Below, piece after piece: positions 1-6,369 of a stretch of DNA of 13,494 nucleotides. The notes below the pieces were generated by a model. The model was not told where the DNA came from. It made no database searches and was given only the letters and a program-made list of their open reading frames with translations. A program made the position numbers and the translations under genes. How positions within the stretch are numbered: position 1 is the first letter of the stretch; the number at the start of each line of letters is the position of its first letter. The stretch spans positions 1 through 13,494 of the forward strand of contig CAKQHO010000093.1 of NCBI GenBank assembly GCA_934234185.1. The letters run 5' to 3'. This DNA is from an uncultured Psychrobacillus sp. Its GTDB lineage: Bacteria; Bacillota; Bacilli; Bacillales_A; Planococcaceae.

Positions 1-80
1 TTCTTTGCGATCAACTGCCGAAGCAAGTTGATTGCTATATTTCTTGACGTTTTGCATGTTCAGTTTTCAATGTTCATAAA
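1..80 (-). promoter_or_regulatory. 5' leader of an rRNA operon (16S gene lies left of the window)
   Basis: Read on the minus strand, 80-54 contains TTGAAAACTGAAC followed by AAAACGTCAAG. This matches the conserved leader upstream of 16S genes in Bacillaceae, where a boxA-like antitermination site sits in the TTTGAAAAC context. Positions 35-7 then form a 10-bp stem (26-35 with 7-16, one G-T pair) capped by GC-TTCG-GC, a UUCG tetraloop. Such stems belong to the RNase III processing region of pre-16S rRNA. The gene order supports this: in B. subtilis, pdaB is followed by an rrn operon transcribed away from it. No 16S sequence itself is inside the window, so the assignment rests on the leader motifs and synteny. 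Confidence 0.75.
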
Positions 81-104
81 AGTTGTTTTCTTGACAACTT
101 CTCT

Positions 105-133
105 ATCTTACCATCTTTCATTGTAAGAGTCAA
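105..133 (-). promoter_or_regulatory. rRNA operon promoter, gene-proximal copy of three
   Basis: On the minus strand TTGACT (133-128), a 17-bp spacer and TAAGAT (110-105) make a sigma-A promoter. It is followed by AGAGAAGTTGTCAA, which is shared with the middle copy. It lies just upstream of the boxA-like leader. Confidence 0.65.
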
Positions 134-188
134 GAGTTATTTATCAAGCGATTATTCCACTCGATGTTGTCGTTTTGACAACTTCTCT

Positions 189-217
189 ATATTATCATTT
201 TCTTATTTCAGAGTCAA
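189..217 (-). promoter_or_regulatory. rRNA operon promoter, middle copy of three
   Basis: On the minus strand TTGACT (217-212), a 17-bp spacer ending in TGA (extended -10) and TAATAT (194-189). Downstream AGAGAAGTTGTCAA is identical to the gene-proximal copy. The following GTTGTC-AAAAC-GACAAC can form a small hairpin. The -35 is exactly 84 bp from that of the neighbouring copy. Confidence 0.65.
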
Positions 218-272
218 GAACTTTTTTGAAATATTCTTGCTCGAATAATGCTGTCGTTTTGGCGACCATTGT

Positions 273-302
273 ATCTTATCACCTGTTTAACATGAATGTC
301 AA
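273..302 (-). promoter_or_regulatory. rRNA operon promoter, distal copy of three
   Basis: On the minus strand a perfect -35 TTGACA (302-297), an 18-bp spacer ending in TGA (extended -10) and TAAGAT (278-273). The downstream bases (CGCCAAAACGACA) resemble the matching segment of the middle copy. Its -35 lies 85 bp from that of the middle copy. It is the most diverged of the three units and ends about 50 bp from the start of the divergent pdaB-type gene. Confidence 0.6.
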
Positions 303-352
303 CAACAAATCATAAAATTTATTAAATACGAATTTGAAAAGGTGTGTGTGCT

Positions 353-1012
353 TTGAAAACAAGGCTTATGGTTATTAGCTCATCGGTATTTTTGTTCTTT
401 CTTTTGTTATTGTATCCAAATAACTATTCATCATTACTTCCCGTATTTCAGGTAACAGAGAATCCAAGCGTTATTTCAAAAGGTTCATATGGGAATACTA
501 TAACTATTGATTTAACATTTGGTCGAGAAGACATCGGAGAACTTATCCAAAATTTAAAGGCTCCTTATCCTCAATTCTTTATAAGCATCGAATGGATAGA
601 ACGATCAGAAGATATCATTAAGTTAATGAATGATAAAAAAATCCCTATTGGGCTTTTAGGAAAAGAAGGGTTTACATATATAGAAGATAAAATATTATTT
701 GAAGAGGAAATTAGCCGTTTTGAAAAAGCTATTGGGAAGAAGCCACAATGGTTTCGAACCATGGATTATGAGTTTCCCTATGAACTACAAAAACAGGCTT
801 GGGAACAGGAAGTTAATCTATTAGGTTCAAGTAAATATTGGACAAAAGGAATGCCAGAGTTAGAAAAAGGTGATATATTAACCGTTCCACTCCATCAGGA
901 AGAACGAGTAGATCTAAAAGAACTATCTAAAATTCTACAATCGAAAGATTTCATTTCAATTGAACAAAATATATTCGAAATGAAAGTAAAAACAAAATCA
1001 TATCCTAACTAA
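353..1012 (+). CDS. PdaB-type NodB-fold protein, probably catalytically inactive
   Basis: The protein of about 219 residues starts with a hydrophobic segment (MVISSSVFLFFLLLLYP) that should act as signal peptide or anchor. The rest aligns by eye with the polysaccharide deacetylase (NodB) fold as in spore protein PdaB: ITIDLTFG for the TFD strand, then FFISIEWIERSEDIIKLM, KKPQWFR, and GDILTVPLH for the usual GDIVLLH end. The metal and catalytic motifs are mostly gone. The H-x3-H region reads GLLGKEG, RPPxG reads RTMDY, and only one Asp and the C-terminal His remain. Family knowledge: PdaB is a sporulation protein needed for spore stability. The locus, next to kbaA and divergent from an rRNA operon, is the pdaB position. 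TTG 353 is preferred because AAAAGGTG ends 8 bases upstream; GTG 344 overlaps that site, and ATG 368 is a third option. Family assignment is fairly sure, loss of activity is inferred. Confidence 0.75.
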   Translation: MKTRLMVISSSVFLFFLLLLYPNNYSSLLPVFQVTENPSVISKGSYGNTITIDLTFGREDIGELIQNLKAPYPQFFISIEWIERSEDIIKLMNDKKIPIGLLGKEGFTYIEDKILFEEEISRFEKAIGKKPQWFRTMDYEFPYELQKQAWEQEVNLLGSSKYWTKGMPELEKGDILTVPLHQEERVDLKELSKILQSKDFISIEQNIFEMKVKTKSYPN

Positions 1013-1013
1013 C

Positions 1014-1050
1014 AAAAACTGCTCTGACTGTTTAAGTCAGAGCAGTTTTT
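1014..1050. terminator. bidirectional terminator between the pdaB-type gene and kbaA
   Basis: A perfect 16-bp inverted repeat (1014-1029 with 1035-1050, loop GTTTA) begins with five A and ends with five T. It therefore works as an intrinsic terminator in both directions. The kbaA stop codon (1051-1049) overlaps its edge. Confidence 0.9.
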
Positions 1051-1732
1051 ACTTTTTAGCCTTAACGGCAGTTGCTTCTCTTCTTGCTTTTCTTCTTGCT
1101 TCTAATTTAGCTCGATCCTCATCAGACTTTGCATTGTACTTAGGAAGCGCGATTAATTGATATGCATTTACAGCTAGAATTGGGAATAGTAATAACGTTA
1201 CCCAGCTGTCGACATTATCTGCTCGAACCATCAATACTGGCAGCCACTCGATTGTCGAAACAACGATCATGAAGAACAATGCAGAAATAAGCGCATGCTT
1301 CTTTGTCTTATTTGCCTTGACGATGGCTACTACAACGGATGTAATAATTAGAACCGCTAATAGCCCAGCATAAAGCCAAACATGAGCAGTTGTCTCCGCA
1401 TTAGGACGGAAGCGGAAGAAAATTAAATCAAAAATAACAATAACAATGATTAGTAGCTGAACCCAGTTCCAAAGTGTGAGTGAGCGAAATATATTCACAC
1501 CCATTTGGTGAATCGTCAAATAAGCAAAGTAACCCATTTGCGAAATTACACTAATCGTGAAACCCATTACTATCATAAAAGCGAAGGCTGCTAAAAACTC
1601 ACTCCATTGTCCTGCTTCAAAGTATTTTGCAAAAGCATCATCCCAACGGATAAACAAACCTAATATACCTGTCACGAGCCCACCTATTAACATGGCATTT
1701 ATAAAAAATTTAAACCAATTTCGAATAGTCAC
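1049..1732 (-). CDS. kbaA: KinB signalling pathway activator KbaA
   Basis: This is an integral membrane protein of about 227 residues with roughly six hydrophobic segments and a very basic C-terminal tail (KLEARRKARREATAVKAKK). Hallmark KbaA-type stretches are SVISQMGYFAYLTIHQMG and LWNWVQLLIIVIVIFDLIFFR. In B. subtilis KbaA is a membrane protein required for KinB to feed the sporulation phosphorelay, and it lies between gerD and pdaB as here. I chose GTG 1732: GGAGGA (1747-1742) sits 9 bases upstream, and the protein then starts with a short charged N-terminus (MTIRNWFKFF) before the first membrane segment. A longer frame from ATG 1822 adds 30 residues but has no ribosome binding site. The B. 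subtilis protein is about 198 residues; the excess here is mostly the basic tail. The 133-bp gap to divergent gerD carries no promoter I can call with confidence. Confidence 0.88.
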   Translation of the reverse strand: MTIRNWFKFFINAMLIGGLVTGILGLFIRWDDAFAKYFEAGQWSEFLAAFAFMIVMGFTISVISQMGYFAYLTIHQMGVNIFRSLTLWNWVQLLIIVIVIFDLIFFRFRPNAETTAHVWLYAGLLAVLIITSVVVAIVKANKTKKHALISALFFMIVVSTIEWLPVLMVRADNVDSWVTLLLFPILAVNAYQLIALPKYNAKSDEDRAKLEARRKARREATAVKAKK

Positions 1733-1864
1733 AGTGAAGTATCCTCCATATAATTCTATTTCCTCATACGATTGTATCAAACCATTAGGCAAAAAATCTA
1801 TTTCTTCCGTATGTCGATACATATTTCTTTTAGAAATGTGAACAATAATTGAAAGGAGGGGTGT

Positions 1865-2458
1865 ATGATAATGAAATATTTTTCCTTAATTTTACTGACA
1901 ATTGCATTCTTATCAGGGTGTAGCGACTCAACAAACAACATCTCGTATGAGGAAAACAAAAAGATGGTAATAGATGCATTACAAACAGAGGACGGAAAGA
2001 AGACTATTCGAACGATTCTTTCTGACTCACAATTTCAAGATATGCTGGTAATTGAAAACGATCAGGTTAAAAAGTCAGTAGAAGAAACGATGTTATCAAA
2101 GGAAGCAGAGGATTTTTGGAAGGAAGTATATCAAGATCCTAAATTCTCAGAAACAATGGCTAAAAGTATGTTGAAGCAACAAGAAGACTTGATGAAGAAT
2201 ATGATGAAGGATTCTGATTATCTAAAGGATTTAGAAGCATTCTTTTCTTCAGCGGAAATGAAGAAGGAATTAGAAAAAGCTTTAAAATCCAGTGATATGC
2301 GCAAGGAAATAGAAAAAGTGGTAGAAGAAACAATTCAAAGTCCAACTTTACAAGCGAAATGGCAAAAGCTAGTGGAGGAAGCTGGTGGGAAGTCAGGAGA
2401 AGGAGGAGGATCAAAAGAGAAGGAGGGTAAGGAAGGCGAAGAAGAATCGAAAAAATAA
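1865..2458 (+). CDS. gerD: spore germination lipoprotein GerD
   Basis: This is a 197-residue lipoprotein. A hydrophobic leader ends in lipobox LSGC with Cys at residue 19, the site of lipidation. The mature part is almost entirely charged helix without prolines in the core, with GerD-type blocks such as YEENKKMVIDALQTEDGKK and FSSAEMKKELEKAL. It ends in a low-complexity Gly/Glu/Lys tail (residues about 173-197). GerD is an inner-membrane scaffold that clusters nutrient germinant receptors into the spore germinosome; known structures are trimeric helical rods. It lies divergent to kbaA and convergent with salA, as in B. subtilis. AAAGGAGG (1852-1859) is 5 bases before ATG 1865 and 11 before ATG 1871, so either start is possible. 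A forespore (sigma-G) promoter is expected from the family, but I could not place one convincingly. Confidence 0.92.
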   Translation: MIMKYFSLILLTIAFLSGCSDSTNNISYEENKKMVIDALQTEDGKKTIRTILSDSQFQDMLVIENDQVKKSVEETMLSKEAEDFWKEVYQDPKFSETMAKSMLKQQEDLMKNMMKDSDYLKDLEAFFSSAEMKKELEKALKSSDMRKEIEKVVEETIQSPTLQAKWQKLVEEAGGKSGEGGGSKEKEGKEGEEESKK

Positions 2459-2487
2459 GGCCGATCCCCTACAGGAAACGGCCTTTT
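2457..2487. terminator. bidirectional terminator between gerD and salA
   Basis: AAGGCCG (2457-2463) pairs with CGGCCTT (2479-2485) around a 15-base loop. On the plus strand it runs into TTTTCTTT. On the minus strand it runs into TTATTTTTTC. It overlaps the gerD stop codon and ends just after the salA stop codon. Confidence 0.8.
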
Positions 2488-2489
2488 CT

Positions 2490-3542
2490 TTATGCTCTTT
2501 CAATTACTTTCTTGGCAATATCTAAGTAAAGCTTCCCAGTTTCATGATTCTCTCCATAAACTGATGGAGCAAAATCTATATCATTCCAGTCTGGTTGACC
2601 TAATGGAATTTGGCCAAGTAAATCTGTGCGAAGCTCTTCAGCTAACTTTGGACCTCCACCTTTACCAAAGACAAATTCCTTTTCTCCAGTAGATTTTGAT
2701 TCGTACCAAGCCATGTTCTCAATAACACCTAGAATTTCATGGTCAGTTTGAAGAGCCATCGCTCCCGCACGAGCAGCAACAAACGCTGCTGTAGGATGTG
2801 GTGTTGTTACGACAATCTCTTTAGAGGCAGGAAGCATTTGGTGGATGTCTAATGCAACATCTCCTGTTCCTGGTGGTAGATCTAATAGTAGAAAGTCTAG
2901 TTCTCCCCACTCTACATCTTTAAAGAACTGATCTAACACTTTCCCTAGCATCGGTCCTCTCCATACGACTGGTGCATTATTTTCTACGAAGAAGCCCATA
3001 GAGATTACTTTTACGCCTTTTCGTTCCACGGGTATAATTCGATCATTTTGAATCTGCGGAACATCTTTTACACCCATCATATCAGGCACGCTAAAGCCAT
3101 AGATATCTGCATCAACTAAAGCTACCTTTTTCCCTAAGCGTGCCAATGCCACAGCAAGGTTAACAGATACAGTAGATTTCCCTACACCGCCCTTACCAGA
3201 TGCAATAGAGATTATTTTTACTTTACTGTTTGGCGACAATAGATTTTCGCTGTCACCCTCTGTACCTTTTCCACGAAACTGCTCCAACACTTCTTTTGGC
3301 AATTCCTCGAAACGAATTCCTACTGTGTTTGCTCCAGCATTTTTTAAAACCTCTACAACCTTTGTTTGAAGCTGCATTTGCTCGGCAGAATTAATCTTAG
3401 CAATAGCCAATTTTACACTCACATGGTGCTTCTCTTCTTTGATAGAGACTTGGGTAATCCCCTTCGTTTCTTCTAGAGTTCTATGTAAAAATGGATCCGT
3501 TAATTCTCCAAGTAACGCACGAACTTGTTGTTCATTAATCAT
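2490..3542 (-). CDS. salA: P-loop ATPase of the Mrp/NBP35 family, SalA
   Basis: The 350-residue protein has an N-terminal DUF59/MIP18-type domain (about 1-85), a linker, and a MinD/Mrp-type ATPase domain with deviant Walker A SGKGGVGKST (115-124), VDADIYGFSVPDMMG and LLLDLPPGTGD. Length matches B. subtilis SalA (352). SalA there relieves repression of exoprotease genes by repressing scoC; Mrp/ApbC homologues elsewhere carry Fe-S clusters. In this protein the CxxC found in cluster-carrying Mrp/ApbC proteins (normally after ENM) is replaced by ESKSTGEKE, and no cysteine occurs in the whole chain. It is therefore a regulatory SalA rather than an Fe-S carrier. ATG 3542 has AGGGGAG about 10 bases upstream. 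It lies 81 bases after cwlD with its own possible promoter in the gap. Confidence 0.92.
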   Translation of the reverse strand: MINEQQVRALLGELTDPFLHRTLEETKGITQVSIKEEKHHVSVKLAIAKINSAEQMQLQTKVVEVLKNAGANTVGIRFEELPKEVLEQFRGKGTEGDSENLLSPNSKVKIISIASGKGGVGKSTVSVNLAVALARLGKKVALVDADIYGFSVPDMMGVKDVPQIQNDRIIPVERKGVKVISMGFFVENNAPVVWRGPMLGKVLDQFFKDVEWGELDFLLLDLPPGTGDVALDIHQMLPASKEIVVTTPHPTAAFVAARAGAMALQTDHEILGVIENMAWYESKSTGEKEFVFGKGGGPKLAEELRTDLLGQIPLGQPDWNDIDFAPSVYGENHETGKLYLDIAKKVIERA

Positions 3543-3583
3543 TTAGTAGACACTCCCCTATAAAGATAAACTAATCAGGTTAT

Positions 3584-3592
3584 AGTATACCA
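3584..3592 (-). promoter_or_regulatory. possible extended -10 promoter of salA
   Basis: On the minus strand TGG followed by TATACT (3592-3584) forms an extended -10 about 40 bases before the salA start. The -35 region is weak, so this rests on the extended -10 and its placement in the cwlD-salA gap. Confidence 0.4.
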
Positions 3593-3623
3593 TATATGGG
3601 TGTCTACAATCCCTTAGATTGCC

Positions 3624-4343
3624 TTAATAGATAGTTTCTTCAACATATTTGCGAATACCATTTGCAATAGCCTCGACCATCTGATTTTGATATTTATCAG
3701 ATGTTAACAGGGCTCTTTCCTCATCATTACTAATAAAACCTGTTTCTACTAATACCGCAGGAGCATTAGCCTTCTTCAATACATATACTTGTTTAATAGA
3801 AAGTGCCTCTCTTTCTGTGTTTCCTATATCATTTCGAATAGAAGCCTGTATGGCCTTTGCTAGCGGCTCACTATTTTCATGTCCAGTCACATGATAAAAA
3901 ACTTGAGCCCCTCTCCATCTTTCTTCAGGAACAGCATTTACATGAAGACTAATCACGATATCTGGCTTCGAGTTATTAATAATTTCTTCACGAAGCAGGA
4001 GATCTGCTCTTTTACGAGATCTGGTTGTCTGATAATCCTCATTCGGTCTATGCTCTGCAATGGCATCGCCTTCCTTACTACGCGTCATTACAACTGTTGC
4101 ACCTTGCGATTTCAATAGCTTTTCCAATTTTAATGACATAGCCAAGGTAATGTCTCTCTCTACTATCTCCCCATGACTAGCCCCACCATCTATTCCTCCA
4201 TGTCCTGGGTCAATGACAATTTTGACACCGCTTAATGGCTCAGGTAGAAAAAAGCCAATATCACTTGCTCTTGCACCATAAACTGCTACAACTAAGGATG
4301 CCAAAAACAACACAGTTATTACTAGCCACTTTTTCAGGTCCAT
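3624..4343 (-). CDS. cwlD: N-acetylmuramoyl-L-alanine amidase CwlD
   Basis: The protein of about 239 residues has a single N-terminal membrane anchor (KKWLVITVLFLASLVVAVYG) and then an Amidase_3 domain facing outward. Zinc ligands are visible: His48 in IVIDPGHGG, Glu63 in GEIVERD and His134 in ISLHVNA. The catalytic Glu is Glu200 in LVETGFISN. CwlD removes the peptide side chain from muramic acid in cortex peptidoglycan, so that PdaA-type deacetylation gives muramic-delta-lactam, the mark read by germination lytic enzymes. B. subtilis CwlD is 237 residues. The start is uncertain. ATG 4343 gives the family-like N-terminus, but AAAAGGAGAG abuts it closely. ATG 4361 and TTG 4379 are in frame upstream without a clear site. 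The MFS gene ends 45 bases upstream, so co-transcription is likely. Confidence 0.93.
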   Translation of the reverse strand: MDLKKWLVITVLFLASLVVAVYGARASDIGFFLPEPLSGVKIVIDPGHGGIDGGASHGEIVERDITLAMSLKLEKLLKSQGATVVMTRSKEGDAIAEHRPNEDYQTTRSRKRADLLLREEIINNSKPDIVISLHVNAVPEERWRGAQVFYHVTGHENSEPLAKAIQASIRNDIGNTEREALSIKQVYVLKKANAPAVLVETGFISNDEERALLTSDKYQNQMVEAIANGIRKYVEETIY

Positions 4344-4388
4344 CTCTCCTTTTGCACTCATTATACGTAAGAGGGACAAAGAGTATGA

Positions 4389-5573
4389 TTAGAATCTCGG
4401 CTTCATTTTCGAACTAATAAAAAATGATGGTACAGCCATGACTGTTACTAATGCTATGATGAAAAAGACAGCTGCTCCACTACCGACATTGTCTAATAAT
4501 AACCCACCAGTACTTGGACCTAAAATTCTACCTATAGATTTTACTCCTGATAGCGCAAAATAGGTACCCTTCTCATGATCCTCGCACATTCCATCAATAT
4601 GTATATCTACCATCGTAAAAACCAGCACTTCCCCAGCAGTAAACACAATCATCGCTATGACTAGTACGATAATATTTGGGCTTTGACCGAATATTAATAG
4701 TCCGATTGATAACAGACCACTTCCAATCATCAGAGAGGCAGTAGTGCTAATCTTCTCTCCTATTTTATAAACAAAATATTGAATAACCAATACAGTAATG
4801 GCATTCGTAGTAATAAGCCAGGCAAAATATTGTACTGCTATCTCCGCGTCAAATGTCTTTCCAAGGTATTGACTAAACGTAGAATCAAATTGACTGTACC
4901 CAAAGCTAATAAATATAAGAGCTAATATAAACACACCAAATGCATAGTCCCTCTTAAACACATAGAAAGATGCAAAAATACTCGGTTTTGTCTCCTTCAT
5001 CACCGGCTGTTCCATTGGATACTTTTTAAATAACACTAGAAAGGTAAGGATATTAATAAAAAAGATAAAACCCACCGCAAAGAATATATTCTCTAAGCCA
5101 AACCTTTGAAAGTATACAGAGGTCAAAGGTGCGATAGCAGCAGATATGTTAATTAAAAAATAACGAATGTTAAAGATTAATCTTCTATTCTCAGGTTCGG
5201 TGTATAAACTCAAAAGCACTCGATATGTTGGTTCTACTGTAGACTGGCTCATGCCCAGTACAACAGCAAAAACGATGAAACCTGCATACTCATCAATAAA
5301 AGGAAAATAAACATAACAAGCTAAATAACCAGCAAGTCCTGCTAAAATTACTTTATTTTTTGGAAACCTATCAATATAGGGACCTATAAAGAAGCTCATA
5401 ATAAGTCCGGAAAATGCTAAAGTGGATAGAATAATCCCAATTTGAACTCCTGAAAAGTGAAACTCGTTTAACAAAAACAAAGTAAGATAAGGTATTACTA
5501 GAAACGTACCAAACCTTGCTAAGAAAATACTTGCAAGAATCGTGGTAGTTACGACGTTAAAATTTTTTCTCAT
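4389..5573 (-). CDS. major facilitator superfamily transporter, probable multidrug-type exporter
   Basis: The membrane protein of about 394 residues has some twelve hydrophobic segments. The motif-A loop after the second segment reads GPYIDRFPKNK, typical of drug:H+ antiporter-type MFS proteins. The first segment starts TTTILASIFLARFGTFLVIPYLTLFL and a long cytoplasmic loop (KKYPMEQPVMKETKP) separates the two halves. The substrate cannot be told; the resemblance is to Bacillus YttB/MdtG-like carriers. I start it at ATG 5573 (GGGAGAA just upstream). An upstream in-frame TTG at 5642 would add 23 residues, but those residues read as the tail of a dead GNAT gene. It replaces the ybaJ/ybaK genes found here in B. 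subtilis and leads into cwlD. A possible -10 TATAAC lies upstream in the pseudogene tail, with a poor -35. Confidence 0.85.
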   Translation of the reverse strand: MRKNFNVVTTTILASIFLARFGTFLVIPYLTLFLLNEFHFSGVQIGIILSTLAFSGLIMSFFIGPYIDRFPKNKVILAGLAGYLACYVYFPFIDEYAGFIVFAVVLGMSQSTVEPTYRVLLSLYTEPENRRLIFNIRYFLINISAAIAPLTSVYFQRFGLENIFFAVGFIFFINILTFLVLFKKYPMEQPVMKETKPSIFASFYVFKRDYAFGVFILALIFISFGYSQFDSTFSQYLGKTFDAEIAVQYFAWLITTNAITVLVIQYFVYKIGEKISTTASLMIGSGLLSIGLLIFGQSPNIIVLVIAMIVFTAGEVLVFTMVDIHIDGMCEDHEKGTYFALSGVKSIGRILGPSTGGLLLDNVGSGAAVFFIIALVTVMAVPSFFISSKMKPRF

Positions 5574-5579
5574 TTCTCC

Positions 5580-5880
5580 CAGCTTCTCTCTATTTGTTAT
5601 AAGCGTATATACAGATTTCCTTAATATAATTTTCTTCTCCAATTCATCCGTATTTCTTCTGCAACTTTTCTAGAAGTTAGAAGCTTGGATGATGGCAATA
5701 AGATGTTTTACCAGGAGCTCTATCTCTCATTAAAGGTTTATGCAGCCTAACTCGCATATATCTCTTCCCAAGTACTCTCTAGCAATCCAATAACCTATTT
5801 CTAATTCATCTTTTCCTCCTATTGTTTGAGTTTCAATCTCGCTACCTTTATATATACTGGCGGAAAACCAATCTGTCGGA
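5580..5880 (-). pseudogene. decayed GNAT (RimJ/RimL-type) N-acetyltransferase
   Basis: Fragments of one GNAT protein appear in order in different minus-strand frames. A possible N-terminal strand SDRLVFRQY is at 5880-5854. The central acetyl-CoA region ends DELEIGYWIAREYLGR and spans 5840-5763; its frame runs into TAA at 5732-5730. ELLVKHLIAIIQASNF (5720-5673) ends at TAG. SRKVAEEIRM (5674-5645) and LEKKIILRKSVYTLITN (5642-5592) complete the C-terminus. These match the usual order LxLRxY, ELGYWIxxxYWGxG, xxHPxNxxSRxVxEKxGM, LExxxxLR. Only about 25 residues separate the first two blocks where about 70 are usual, so an internal deletion is likely as well as several frameshifts. The pattern is visible by eye only; a translated search would settle it. 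Confidence 0.65.
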
Positions 5881-6099
5881 GGCAATTATTTTTTCCCACC
5901 CATCTATATCTATGTAATCGCTCCTTACTATACACCTCTCTAAAAAGAGAGACAACGGTTTTTTGAACAATTCTCAATTGATAGAAAGTTATTAAAGTAT
6001 ATAAATTATTTCCCAGGTGATATTGCATATTATTTTTATTGTATGACGACGATTCAATTATATTAATAATAATAAAAGGAAAATAATGGAGGTTTTATA
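5881..6099. other. intergenic region upstream of the Excalibur-domain gene
   Basis: I see no gene here. A 6-bp perfect hairpin (CTCTCT-AAAA-AGAGAG, 5936-5951) is present without a clear U-tract directly after it. The last 60 bases are very AT-rich and should hold the promoter of the plus-strand gene at 6100. TTGTAT near 6043 followed by TATATTAA about 15 bases on is the best candidate, but it is weak. Confidence 0.4.
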
Positions 6100-6363
6100 T
6101 TGAAACGAATTCTAGGCGCAATTATTGTTATCGCTTTATTATTCAGTATGTCTTATGGTGTTGCCAACAAGGTTGAAGCAGGAGCGAAGAGTTACCAAAA
6201 TTGTACAGAGCTAAATAAAGACTATAAGGGTGGGGTTGCTGAAACAGCGTCTACTAAGAATAAGGGTGGCAAAACAAAATATAAGCCACATGTGTCCAAG
6301 GAGCTTTATGAAGCTAATAAATCAAAAGATAGAGATAAAGATGGAATTGCTTGTGAAAGATAA
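6100..6363 (+). CDS. small secreted Excalibur calcium-binding domain protein
   Basis: This 87-residue protein begins at TTG 6100, with GGAGG (6088-6092) 7 bases upstream. Residues 1-27 form a signal peptide with basic start MKR, hydrophobic core and likely cleavage after VEA. The mature part is one Excalibur domain: Cys35 in NCTELNKDYKGGVA, a basic Lys/Gly-rich middle, and the terminal loop DRDKDGIACE (77-86) with Cys85. The DxDxDGxxCE loop resembles an EF-hand Ca2+ site, and the two cysteines probably form a disulfide outside the cell. Excalibur domains are often fused to nucleases or surface proteins; here it stands alone and its role is not known. It faces opposite to all its neighbours, with a hairpin just after the stop, so it is monocistronic. 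B. subtilis has no gene like this at the corresponding position. Confidence 0.85.
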   Translation: MKRILGAIIVIALLFSMSYGVANKVEAGAKSYQNCTELNKDYKGGVAETASTKNKGGKTKYKPHVSKELYEANKSKDRDKDGIACER

Positions 6364-6369
6364 AAAATT

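Noticed and set aside
1..302. CRISPR-like array from the regularly spaced repeats
   Set aside because: The repeat units are promoters with diverged interiors and only three copies; there is no conserved 25-40 bp repeat with unique spacers and no cas genes.
344..352. GTG 344 as start of the pdaB-type gene
   Set aside because: The Shine-Dalgarno-like AAAAGGTG runs up to and overlaps this codon; TTG 353 has correct spacing.
1733..1864. Sigma-G or sigma-E promoters for gerD or kbaA
   Set aside because: CATACGA- and GATACAT-like -10 boxes occur, but no matching -35 stands at the right distance, so I do not call a promoter.
4344..4391. Sporulation-type promoter in the MFS-cwlD gap (CATACTC, TATAATG)
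   Set aside because: The -10-like strings are present but the -35 positions do not fit sigma-A, sigma-E or sigma-G consensus.
5574..5642. 23-residue N-terminal extension of the MFS protein from TTG 5642
   Set aside because: It has no ribosome binding site, and the residues match a GNAT C-terminus; ATG 5573 gives a normal MFS start.
5819..6028. 69-residue minus-strand reading frame as a small gene
   Set aside because: It has no ribosome binding site and runs through the N-terminal part of the decayed GNAT gene in a different frame from the recognisable blocks; only its position reflects the dead gene.
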